A DNA stretch of 20,839 bases from JABCPE02 sp963516475 (GTDB lineage Bacteria > Bacteroidota > Bacteroidia > Flavobacteriales > Weeksellaceae). Both the position numbers and the translations under genes were made by a program. Under the pieces are notes generated by a model. The model was not told the origin of the DNA and did not search any database. It saw only the letters and a program-made list of their open reading frames with translations. Below, one piece after another: positions 14,613 to 20,839 of the stretch; position 1 is the stretch's first letter, and each line of letters opens with the position of its first letter. The stretch is taken from positions 1 to 20,839 of the forward strand of contig CAUQBR010000017.1 of NCBI GenBank assembly GCA_963516475.1, given 5' to 3'.

Positions 14613-15626
14613 TTACTTTATCCAACCATTTTCTCGATACCAGGCGATAGTATCTTTTAAGGTTTCAGTGAAAGGACGAAAACTCGCTCCTAATTCGCAC
14701 GCACTTTTTTCGTGGCTAAACCGCGTGCAATCGTATTCATCTTCAATGCCTTTCACACTGGCACGGCTCAGTAGAATAGGCTTTTTAGTGAGGAAGTGAT
14801 AGAACTCATTTAGGTAAGCAATCGTCCATAACAAAGCGTTGGGAATTTTTCGTGTAGGCATCGGAACGCCACTCACTTGGGCAAGCGCTGCCATAATTTC
14901 CCGCATTTCCATATGTCGCCCTGCAGCTAAATAACGCTCACCTCGCCTTCCTTTTTCCATTGCTAAAATTTGATGTTCTGCCACATCTCTTGCATCTACT
15001 GGACTAAAACTTGCTTTCATTACCCCTGGTAATTTTTTCTGTAAGAAGTCTAAAATAAACTGTCCTGAAGATGTAGGTCCCATATCGGCAGGGGCAAACA
15101 TCCATCCTGGTAGCACGAAACAAGCAAACATATCGGGGTGTGTGTCCAAAAAAGACAAAACAGCTTCATCACTTAGGATTTTACTGCGATAGTAATCATT
15201 GCTTGTGTTAGAACTGCGCAACATCGTCTCATCTATCACTTGCCCTCGCTTGCCTTCGAGTACACCGATACTTGAGGTGTGTACCACTCGGCGAACTCCT
15301 TGATCATAAGCTACTTGTAATAGATTTTTTGTACCGACTACATTGGTGTTGTATAAGGTTTGCCAGTGCTTGCCTCCTTTGAGAGCATCACGGAAGAATG
15401 CCGCCGTATGAAACAAGGCATCGCACCCTTTCAAGCCTGCACGGTAGCTTTCAGGTTGCAAAATATCTCCTTCTACAAAATTAATTTTTAAGTTACTAAA
15501 CATCTTAGCAGCTTTCTCTCTACTGCGTACCAATGCCGATACTTCAATATTACGTGCTACCAAAGCGCGAACGATTTGTCCACCCAATAACCCTGTAGCA
15601 CCTGTTACAAATGCGTGTTTTATCAT
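14613..15626 (-). CDS. Extended SDR: NAD(P)-dependent epimerase/dehydratase family
   Basis: This 337-residue protein has the extended-SDR glycine motif VTGATGLLG (G9, G12, G15), then GDILQPES and a HTSSIGVLEG strand with the catalytic Ser region near 118-119. The YYRSK active site follows (Y145, K149). The pattern and length suit the dihydroflavonol-4-reductase-like or 3-beta-HSD-like branch, but the substrate cannot be read from sequence. The gene lies 112 bp downstream of the Crp/Fnr gene on the same strand. That gap holds a promoter and two Crp-type sites, so it is a likely direct target of the regulator. A long hairpin terminator follows. Confidence 0.88.
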   Translation of the reverse strand: MIKHAFVTGATGLLGGQIVRALVARNIEVSALVRSREKAAKMFSNLKINFVEGDILQPESYRAGLKGCDALFHTAAFFRDALKGGKHWQTLYNTNVVGTKNLLQVAYDQGVRRVVHTSSIGVLEGKRGQVIDETMLRSSNTSNDYYRSKILSDEAVLSFLDTHPDMFACFVLPGWMFAPADMGPTSSGQFILDFLQKKLPGVMKASFSPVDARDVAEHQILAMEKGRRGERYLAAGRHMEMREIMAALAQVSGVPMPTRKIPNALLWTIAYLNEFYHFLTKKPILLSRASVKGIEDEYDCTRFSHEKSACELGASFRPFTETLKDTIAWYRENGWIK

Positions 15627-15664
15627 AGTGTTAATAATGATTTAGGATTGTTAATTTTCGGGGG

Positions 15665-15696
15665 CAAAAGTACGGCGAGTAGGCAACTGCTACCAA
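15665..15696 (-). promoter_or_regulatory. Promoter of the extended SDR gene
   Basis: On the minus strand, TTG (15696-15694) and TACTTTTG (15672-15665) are 21 bp apart, near the Bacteroidota spacing. The predicted start of transcription lies about 30 bases before the SDR ATG. The TTG abuts the proximal Crp-type site. Confidence 0.5.
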
Positions 15697-15708
15697 TGAG
15701 GTACATCA
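15697..15708. promoter_or_regulatory. Proximal weaker Crp-type operator
   Basis: TGA-GGTACA-TCA keeps the symmetric core of the distal site and matches 7 of 10 arm positions of TGTGA-N6-TCACA. Its centre is 23 bp from that of the distal site. It lies directly beside the -33 TTG, roughly 43-45 bp before the predicted transcription start, a Class II activator position. Confidence 0.5.
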
Positions 15709-15717
15709 CTTTTTTGG

Positions 15718-15733
15718 TGTGAGGTATATCACA
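15718..15733. promoter_or_regulatory. Distal perfect Crp-type operator
   Basis: TGTGA-GGTATA-TCACA is an exact match to the E. coli CRP consensus arms. It ends 5 bp from the stop codon of the Crp/Fnr gene and lies upstream of the SDR promoter. The core sequence repeats almost exactly in the proximal site, arguing against chance. Confidence 0.65.
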
Positions 15734-15738
15734 GAAGA

Positions 15739-16305
15739 TTATGAATACAACCTACTGAGGGTCTCGCGCGAGACACCTAAATAAGAGGCTATAAGACTTT
15801 TCGGGAGGCGTTGTAAAAGGGAAGGATAGAGTTCTAAAAACTGTTCATAGCGGGTGCGGGCATCATTGCTCAGGAGCGAGAGAATGCGCTTTTGTAGTGC
15901 TATATAGCCCATATTACTTTTCTTGCGCACAAAAGTATTGATTTTAGGGAGTTCATCGCATAGCTTTTCCTTGTCATCATAGGAAATAGCTAGCAGTTGG
16001 CAGTCCTCCAAACAAGTGATGCTTAGTGTAGCTTCTTTGTGGAGAAAAAAAGCCTGATAATCGCTTACCCACCAGTCTTCCATAGCAAATTGCAGAATAT
16101 GCTCCTTTCCGCTGGAGTCTGTTTGAGAGACTTTTAGCAGTCCGCGTACTACCCAATATTCATAAGGTATCAGCGCGTTCTCCCGCACCAAAAACTGGTG
16201 TTTTTTCAGGGAACGCTCTACAAAGTAAGAGGCGACAAGCGCAAATTCTTCATCGCTTAAAGGAACTATTTTCTCTATATGAGAACGCAATAAATGAATA
16301 TTCAT
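15739..16305 (-). CDS. Crp/Fnr-family transcriptional regulator
   Basis: This 188-residue protein has an N-terminal cyclic-nucleotide-binding-type beta-roll (about residues 20-115, with YEYWVVRGLLKVSQ and KEHILQFAMEDWWV). A dimer helix follows, then a C-terminal winged HTH (about 135-188). The recognition helix, GVSRETLSRLYS, places R180, E181 and R185, the same residues and spacing E. coli CRP uses to read TGTGA. The canonical cAMP phosphate-binding GExAL/R motif is absent, and no Fnr-type cysteine cluster is seen, so the ligand is unknown. The protein ends just after the recognition helix. It follows the DUF4303 gene by 27 bp, suggesting co-transcription with it. Confidence 0.88.
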   Translation of the reverse strand: MNIHLLRSHIEKIVPLSDEEFALVASYFVERSLKKHQFLVRENALIPYEYWVVRGLLKVSQTDSSGKEHILQFAMEDWWVSDYQAFFLHKEATLSITCLEDCQLLAISYDDKEKLCDELPKINTFVRKKSNMGYIALQKRILSLLSNDARTRYEQFLELYPSLLQRLPKSLIASYLGVSRETLSRLYS

Positions 16306-16332
16306 AAAATGTTCAATGTTTAATGATGATAA

Positions 16333-16869
16333 TCAGTTGAATATAGAAAGCCATTCCTTGATGTTATCAGAATTGTTGAAGGACAAAGCTCTTTCTATAT
16401 CGGTATCGTCGGGAGGCATTAGTTCTACGTTGATATACACTTGTTCTCGTACTTGGTTAAGGGCAAAAATACCAGTCTCGTCAAGCTTTTTCATCGCATA
16501 TACCATAGCAGCAAGTCGGAGGTTGTATTCCTCGTTCCATTGCTCCTCATTGTTGTAATCTATAAGAGAGTCGCGCTGCTCAAACAACTGCTTTACCTGC
16601 TGAAAATATTCCTCATAACCAAAAGCGTAATAAGGGCTATCGGCAAATGAGTATTTGTAGTATGGTATTTCCTCTTTTGGGATAGTATTTTCATTTACAA
16701 ATCGCTCTAAAGCTTCTACCGACCACGCTGCAATACAAGGAGGAAGCGCCTCACCCGTAGTGAGTAACACACAATAGTAATAATGCTCTCCGTTTTCAAA
16801 GAGTTTTAAAAATGCTTTTTGAGTAGCCTCAAAAATAGCATCGCCTAATGATTGTAGTTCAGGGGGCAT
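16333..16869 (-). CDS. DUF4303-family protein
   Basis: This 178-residue protein shows the DUF4303 layout. It has EHYYYCVLLTTGEALPPCIAAWS (about residues 27-49, described in parts), then FADSPYYAFGYEEYF (about 74-88) and a central acidic helix. The closing block is KKLDETGIFALNQVREQVYI, followed by NVELMPPDD. DUF4303 is one of the families found repeatedly in immunity clusters of polymorphic toxin systems, and its biochemical activity is not known to me. It is 5 bp from the preceding gene and 27 bp from the Crp/Fnr gene, so all three form one operon. Confidence 0.72.
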   Translation of the reverse strand: MPPELQSLGDAIFEATQKAFLKLFENGEHYYYCVLLTTGEALPPCIAAWSVEALERFVNENTIPKEEIPYYKYSFADSPYYAFGYEEYFQQVKQLFEQRDSLIDYNNEEQWNEEYNLRLAAMVYAMKKLDETGIFALNQVREQVYINVELMPPDDTDIERALSFNNSDNIKEWLSIFN

Positions 16870-16874
16870 TTTGT

Positions 16875-17480
16875 TTATTTAAAAAAATCTTCTACTTCTT
16901 CTATTAAATCATCTAATTCACTTTTGAAAATCTCTTTATAACGCTCCTCACTCTGTATCATTTGGAGCAGGCTTCTCAGTTGTACTCCGTCATCAAGTTC
17001 ATAAGTGTAAGTAAGAAAATAGATTTCTCTAAGTATTTTTTCATCTAAATAATAACCTCTAAAAGGAAAGGTTGATATCTTTGTAACTACAATGTATTTT
17101 AATATATTTTCTTTGTCTAATAGAAAGAACAAATTATCAGTTACTTTTTTAACATCCAGATTAAATATTGTACCTTGTGTGGTATAGCTAAAAATGAGTA
17201 TATCATCACATAAATACTGACGAATATTGTCAATCTCCTTTCCTTCAAAGCTAAAATCTCCTCTTTTTATCTTAGAAATGGGTAGATTTTCATCTATTTC
17301 AGTATAGAAAGGTGGTATGGGAAGAGATAAAGAACCTACATTATGCAATAACTGTATTTTTAGATAGCATAATTGTTGTTCGCTGTCAAAAGCAAAGACA
17401 TCTTGAAATGCTTCCATATAGTTGGTAGCTTTTCCCCATTCCAAAATAATATTTCTGTATATAATCTCATTGGTTATCAT
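16875..17480 (-). CDS. Unrecognised protein, first gene of the crp operon
   Basis: This 201-residue protein is rich in Ile, Phe, Tyr and Lys. It begins MITNEIIYRNIILEWGKATN and carries strands such as DILIFSYTTQGTIFNL (about residues 92-107). The C-terminal region is an acidic helical tail (EIFKSELDDLIEEVEDFFK). No membrane segment, signal or catalytic motif is visible, and I do not know the family. Its A/T content is clearly higher than that of the neighbouring DUF4303 gene, which could reflect separate acquisition. Stop-to-start spacing of 5 bp to the DUF4303 gene indicates translational coupling. No promoter box is evident in the 159 bp upstream. Confidence 0.68.
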   Translation of the reverse strand: MITNEIIYRNIILEWGKATNYMEAFQDVFAFDSEQQLCYLKIQLLHNVGSLSLPIPPFYTEIDENLPISKIKRGDFSFEGKEIDNIRQYLCDDILIFSYTTQGTIFNLDVKKVTDNLFFLLDKENILKYIVVTKISTFPFRGYYLDEKILREIYFLTYTYELDDGVQLRSLLQMIQSEERYKEIFKSELDDLIEEVEDFFK

Positions 17481-17586
17481 ACTTTCTTTAATAGTTTCTT
17501 AAAGCCATTTCTTGATATACCTCCCGCATTTTAATGGCTTTTTAAATATTTCATCATCAGTACTTTGCTTGTAAAATAAGTTGTTA

Positions 17587-17634
17587 TTTTGTCGCAAAAA
17601 CACACTTTTTTTGCGACAAAACAAGCGTGTTTTT
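17587..17634 (-). terminator. Terminator with two mutually exclusive hairpins
   Basis: Directly after the stop at 17640, minus-strand RNA can form a 12-bp stem (17634-17623 with 17607-17596, one G-U pair) followed by TTTTT. The overlapping segment can instead form a perfect 14-bp stem (17621-17608 with 17600-17587). Both use 17596-17600, so only one can form. Confidence 0.65.
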
Positions 17635-17639
17635 AAATT

Positions 17640-18215
17640 TTATCCTTTCAATTTGTCCCAATCTTTTTTAGGGTTAAGGAGTTCAGTGGAACGATATAAG
17701 AGTGAGTCCTCTTCATTTCCGTCATAATCATCTATATAAAAAGCAAAAAGAAGTAAGCCGTTTTCCTCGCGATTGCCAAAAAGCCCTTCTTTATCACACT
17801 CGGAAAGTGCATTGAGCAGACAATCCTCAAAGTCCTTCCGCAAAGCATCATATTGTTCTTCTTCATCGTCACCATCTAAAGCCTGTACCAAGAGATAAGT
17901 CTCTTTGTACAAATGACTTTGGTTGTCGAGCCAGTCACCAGTATTTTTTTGTACAGGCACATAAGAACCATTGTAGTCCTCTTTACATTCGCCACTCCAT
18001 ATAGCGTCTAATATAGTAGCATTGGGGTCATAAGCCTTGATAGCTTCCCGACTGATAGCGGCATCACTAACGGCAAAGAAATCATCTACTAAGAATAGAT
18101 AATAAGCCTCTAAATGAGCTCCTTTACTATCGGCTTTGGCTTTGATATGAGAAAATGAGTAGCGAAAATGTTCTTTCGCCAACTGTTGAATGTGATTTTT
18201 TTGTTCTTGAGTCAT
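17640..18215 (-). CDS. DUF4303-like protein
   Basis: This 191-residue acidic protein has an N-terminal helix (QKNHIQQLAKEHFRYSFSHI), then HLEAYYLFLVDDFFAVSDAA and an acidic loop region. The C-terminal block, LSECDKEGLFGNREENGLLL, then SLLYRSTELLNPK, resembles the end of DUF4303 proteins. Similarity to the other DUF4303 gene in this window is only at the level of layout. It starts 24 bp after the end of the interrupted array copy and is therefore probably the last gene of the array transcript. A strong terminator follows its stop. A role as an immunity protein is inferred from family and context. Confidence 0.6.
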   Translation of the reverse strand: MTQEQKNHIQQLAKEHFRYSFSHIKAKADSKGAHLEAYYLFLVDDFFAVSDAAISREAIKAYDPNATILDAIWSGECKEDYNGSYVPVQKNTGDWLDNQSHLYKETYLLVQALDGDDEEEQYDALRKDFEDCLLNALSECDKEGLFGNREENGLLLFAFYIDDYDGNEEDSLLYRSTELLNPKKDWDKLKG

Positions 18216-18239
18216 TTTATTTTTAGTTTTAAAATAGGA

Positions 18240-19283
18240 TTATACTTTCTTGAAAAAGAATTCTTCTTCATCACCTACTACTATTACAAAGTCATTGGTG
18301 GAGGGAATGCCCAGTGATACCCAGTCTTCTTTGAGGCGTTTGGCACAAGCGACTAATAGCTTCGTGGCGACACTGCTCTTTTCTTGCATCTCGGTTTCTT
18401 GATTGAAAAGGTCGAAGAGGGTAGCGTCTTCTTCATTGGGTTCTATATCTATGGTATGAGCATATTCGGCAGTGTTCCAAAGATATCTATCAACTCTTTC
18501 CCCGTAAGTCTCGTTCCATTTTTATCTGTCACTTTCAAGTCCGAAGCCTATTCTTGTAGGTAGTATGTTTTGGTAGTCAAACGATAGATTGATGCAATAC
18601 AAGGGCTCTTTTATAGTATATGCCTTAATGGTAGGCACCAATAGGGCATAGTAGCGTTTCATAGCTTTTTCCGAAAGGGCTTTATAACTGATTTTCTTAT
18701 CCTTCTTCTGATAATATACATAGCCGGTTTCGCTGGTAATACTATTGAGTTTCCCCGACATATCATAGGTATAGAGGAGCGTATTATCAATATAGTCTAT
18801 TCCTTTTTTCTCTTGGCAGATGAGTTTGTTCCCCTCGTAATACATAGTCCTTTCACTCCAAGTATTATTATCGAAAGCGGAGTAGATTGATTGCAAGAGT
18901 TCGTCCTTATAGATGAATATTTTAGTATTTATACATTTTTTCTTAGAGGCAAAATCAAAGTGATAACTGATAATTTGGTTTTCTTCACGGAAATAAAACT
19001 CTTCGTAATAATCGCCTTCACATCCAATATAAGAGTGTGCTACAATTATTTCATCTTTTCCATTTACTCCATATTGATACTTATTGTCAGTATCTTTTGG
19101 AGCTTCTTTTAGGATTTTAGACTTTGGAAAACGGTTTTGTTCAAAGTAGAAAGGCTCTAAAGAAAAAAGCCCCATACCTCCTGCTGCCCAAAACCAACGC
19201 ACTACCTGCGCCTCTATTTGGGCTTTCAATGCTGGGTAATTCGCTTGGGCTTGTTTATAAAGTTTTCTTGCTTGCTCGGTCAT
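18240..19283 (-). pseudogene. Tandem paralog copy 1, interrupted by in-frame ochre codon
   Basis: The gene runs 348 codons from ATG to TAA with one internal TAA at 18522-18524 (codon 254). On either side it aligns without frameshift to the intact neighbour: N-terminal ARKLYKQAQANYPALKAQIE and C-terminal FNQETEMQEKSS are shared. The 93 codons after the stop remain open and end in FFFKKV. At the stop, the intact copy reads ESERIEW where this one reads ESDR-stop-KW. As it stands the product would be a 253-residue protein lacking the most conserved C-terminal third, so it is likely non-functional. The middle differs clearly from copy 2 (residues 95-165), including four residues missing near position 170. 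Confidence 0.82.
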
Positions 19284-19295
19284 AGAGTTTCTGTA

Positions 19296-19394
19296 TTACT
19301 TTATCTTATTGACTTTTTTATACAAATCCTTAAGCAGGGCGATATGACTTTGAGTTTCGACTAAAAGTGCTAATTGTTCAAAAATATAGTTCAT
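19296..19394 (-). CDS. Unannotated 32-residue protein between array copies
   Basis: An ATG at 19394 opens a 32-codon frame: MNYIFEQLALLVETQSHIAL, then LKDLYKKVNKIK, ending at TAA 19296-19298. It sits 22 bp after the stop of copy 2 and 12 bp before the start of copy 1, spacing typical of coupled genes. The peptide looks amphipathic helical with a basic C-terminus. The same stretch is present in the next spacer at 20482-20580, with its last roughly 55 bases identical. The frame is thus repeated, though identity alone does not prove that it is coding. The function is unknown. It could instead be the remnant C-terminus of a larger gene. Confidence 0.45.
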   Translation of the reverse strand: MNYIFEQLALLVETQSHIALLKDLYKKVNKIK

Positions 19395-19416
19395 TTAGAT
19401 TTTTTAATTCTCAATA

Positions 19417-20469
19417 TTATACTTTCTTCAAAAAAGAATCTTCTATATCGCTTACTACCACTACAAAATCATCCATAGAAGGAATGCCCAGTGATGCCCA
19501 TTCTTCTTTGAGGCGTTTGGCACAAGCGACTAATAGCTTCGTGGCGGCACTGCTCTTTTCTTGCATTTCGGTTTCTTGATTGAAAAGCTCAAAGAGAGCA
19601 GTGTCTTCATTGTCTGTTTCAATCTCTACGGTATGGGCATAATCGGCAGTGTTCCAAAGTAAGCCATCGGCTCTTTTTCCGTAGCTTTCCTTCCATTCGA
19701 TCCTCTCGCTTTCAGTGCCAAAACCTATTGTTGGGGGCATTATATATTGGTAATCAAAGGCTATATTCAGACAATACAAAGGCTCTGGGATAGGATAGGC
19801 TTTGATTGCAGGAATTAACAGCGCATAGAAGCGCTCGGCAACACGCTCCGAGAGCTTTTTATAACTGATTTTCTTATCCTTCTTCTGATAGCGTACATAG
19901 CCCGTTCCGCTGGTAATACTATTGAGTTTTCCCAGCATATCATAGGTGTAGAGAAGGGTATTATCAATGGGGTTTGAATAATAATCTAATCCTTTAGTTT
20001 TGCGTCGTATGAGTTTATTTCCCTTATAATACATTGTCTCTTCCAAATAATGCTCTTCAAAAGCACTATAGATATGTTGAAGTAATCCATCTTTATAAAT
20101 AAAAATCTTTACATTGTCACACTCCTTTTCCTCAGAGTACTCAAAACGATAACTGATAATTTGGCTGTCTTCTCGGAAGTAGAAAGTTTCATAACACTGT
20201 CCTTTAAACTCAGTATAACTGCGTTCGACGATAATCTCATCGTTGGCATTCACGCCATATTGATACTTATTGTCGGAATCTTCTGGAGCATCTTTAAGAA
20301 TTTTAGACTTCGAGAAACGGTTTTGTTCAAAATAAAAAGGTTCCAAAGAAAAGTATCCCACGCCTCCTGAAGCCCAAAACCAACGCACTACCTGCGCCTC
20401 TATTTGCGCTTTCAATGCTGGATAATTCGCTTGGGCTTGGTCATAGAGTTTTCTTGCTTGTTCGTTCAT
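19417..20469 (-). CDS. Tandem paralog copy 2, intact; candidate immunity protein
   Basis: This 350-residue soluble protein is the only complete copy in the array. The N-terminus (residues 1-60) is helical, then aromatic (ARKLYDQAQANYPALKAQIE, VVRWFWASGG, FYFEQNRFSKSKILK). Residues 95-200 hold beta-hairpin-like units such as IFIYKDGLLQHI, TMYYKGNKLIRR and LYTYDMLGKLNSI, which resemble RHS/YD or similar short beta repeats. The C-terminus (about 290-350) is a conserved helical and beta block (FNQETEMQEKSSAATKLLVA, then SFLKKV). I do not recognise a named family. Tandem duplication with divergent middles suggests an immunity or toxin-neutralising role, by inference. It is expressed with its neighbours on one strand. 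Confidence 0.78.
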   Translation of the reverse strand: MNEQARKLYDQAQANYPALKAQIEAQVVRWFWASGGVGYFSLEPFYFEQNRFSKSKILKDAPEDSDNKYQYGVNANDEIIVERSYTEFKGQCYETFYFREDSQIISYRFEYSEEKECDNVKIFIYKDGLLQHIYSAFEEHYLEETMYYKGNKLIRRKTKGLDYYSNPIDNTLLYTYDMLGKLNSITSGTGYVRYQKKDKKISYKKLSERVAERFYALLIPAIKAYPIPEPLYCLNIAFDYQYIMPPTIGFGTESERIEWKESYGKRADGLLWNTADYAHTVEIETDNEDTALFELFNQETEMQEKSSAATKLLVACAKRLKEEWASLGIPSMDDFVVVVSDIEDSFLKKV

Positions 20470-20481
20470 AGGGTTTCTTGG

Positions 20482-20580
20482 TTACTTTATCTTATTGACT
20501 TTTTTATACAAATCCTTAAGCAGGGCGATATGACTTTGGATTTCGGCTAAAAGTGCCCATTGTTCAAAAATATGATTCTT
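20482..20580 (-). pseudogene. Second copy of the 32-codon frame, start codon lost
   Basis: The spacer between copies 2 and 3 carries the same frame (IFEQWALLAEIQSHIALLKD, then LYKKVNKIK, stop 20482-20484). At the position of the ATG there is AAG (20578-20580), and no other ATG precedes it in frame. An ATT start is conceivable. All differences from the first copy fall in the first 15 codons. Confidence 0.4.
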
Positions 20581-20603
20581 TTAGATTTTTTTAATTTTCA
20601 AAA

Positions 20604-20839
20604 TTACACTTTCTTCAAAAAAGATTCTTCTTCATCGCTTACTCCCACTACAAAATCATCGGTGGAGGGAATGCCCAATGATGCCCATTCTTCTTTGAGG
20701 CGTTTGGCACAAGCGACTAATAGCTTCGTGGCGGCACTGCTCTTTTCTTGCATTTCGGTTTCTTGGTTGAAAAGGTCGAAGAGGGCAGCATCTTCTTCGT
20801 TGGGTTCTATATCTATGGTATGAGCATATTCGGCTGTGT
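20604..20839 (-). CDS. Tandem paralog copy 3, C-terminal part, cut by window edge
   Basis: A frame is open from the right edge to TAA at 20604-20606, giving 77 residues that match the C-terminus of copies 1 and 2: TAEYAHTIDIEPNEEDAALF, then FNQETEMQEKSSAATKLLVA, ending SFLKKV. The N-terminal roughly 270 residues lie outside the window. In the IEPNEEDA segment it is closer to copy 1 than to copy 2, while its last residues (SFLKKV) match copy 2. Confidence 0.85.
   Translation of the reverse strand, partial: TAEYAHTIDIEPNEEDAALFDLFNQETEMQEKSSAATKLLVACAKRLKEEWASLGIPSTDDFVVGVSDEEESFLKKV

Larger units (their letters stand above)
18240..20839 (-). repeat. Tandem array, period about 1.18 kb, at least 2.2 units
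   Basis: Stop codons of the three copies lie at 18240, 19417 and 20604, giving periods of 1177 and 1187 bp. Each unit consists of the long paralog gene and, between copies, a roughly 130-bp spacer with the 32-codon frame. Similarity is strongest at both gene ends and in the spacer, and weakest in the middle of the gene. The array continues past the right edge. Confidence 0.88.

Noticed and set aside
17499..17603. Possible GTG-started frame of 34 residues ending KKPLKCGRYIKKWL
   Set aside because: It starts inside the terminator hairpin, has no ATG, no promoter box, and no second copy to show conservation. It may be a remnant of a gene end but cannot be supported.
1..20839. CRISPR array, tRNA, rRNA, insertion sequence or phage integrase
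   Set aside because: No regularly spaced short direct repeats, no cloverleaf or rRNA segments, and no transposase- or integrase-like protein were seen on either strand.

Overview
The window looks like a chromosomal segment of a low-GC Bacteroidota bacterium, most likely class Flavobacteriia. The support is the recurring -7 box TAnnTTTG (usually TATCTTTG or TAAATTTG) upstream of genes, the weak use of Shine-Dalgarno sites, A/T-rich intergenic DNA, and the gene set (SufT-like DUF59 protein, short RlpA-like protein, bifunctional nuclease, HtrA protease, and an array of small SUKH/DUF immunity-type genes). I cannot name the genus with confidence.

Left part (1-6.2 kb) is housekeeping. It holds the tail of an unknown gene and a perfect terminator, then a lipoprotein gene on the minus strand. 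Next come a plus-strand pair (PolB-type 3'-5' exonuclease, then a DUF59/SufT-like Fe-S protein) and a secreted RlpA-like double-psi beta-barrel protein. A minus-strand group follows: HtrA/DegQ protease with its own terminator, then bifunctional nuclease (DUF151 plus UVR motif) leading 9 bp later into a NupG-type nucleoside permease.

Middle and right part (6.3-20.8 kb) is accessory. Most small genes resemble immunity proteins of polymorphic toxin systems: WapI-like, SUKH-like, DUF2262-like, two DUF4303-like, HEAT-like helical, and several unrecognised acidic proteins. No toxin gene is visible. Scattered among them are a PAS-like/LuxR regulator divergent from a CPBP membrane protease, a small secreted coiled-coil protein interrupted by an in-frame amber codon, a TfoX N-domain protein, two NAD(P)-binding SDR proteins, and a Crp/Fnr regulator.

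The clearest regulatory logic is at 15.63-16.3 kb. The Crp/Fnr protein carries the same recognition-helix residues as E. coli CRP (R, E and R spaced alike). The gap between it and the downstream SDR gene contains a perfect TGTGA-N6-TCACA site plus a weaker copy 23 bp away, placed just upstream of a TTG/TAnnTTTG promoter. This suggests direct control of the SDR gene by its neighbour.

The right end is a tandem array with a period of about 1.18 kb. It has three copies of a roughly 350-residue protein: one interrupted by a single in-frame ochre codon, one intact, and one cut by the window edge. The copies are separated by a conserved spacer that itself encodes an unannotated 32-residue protein, whose start codon is lost in the second copy. 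The copies share near-identical C-termini with divergent middles, as expected of an orphan immunity array, though that function is inferred.
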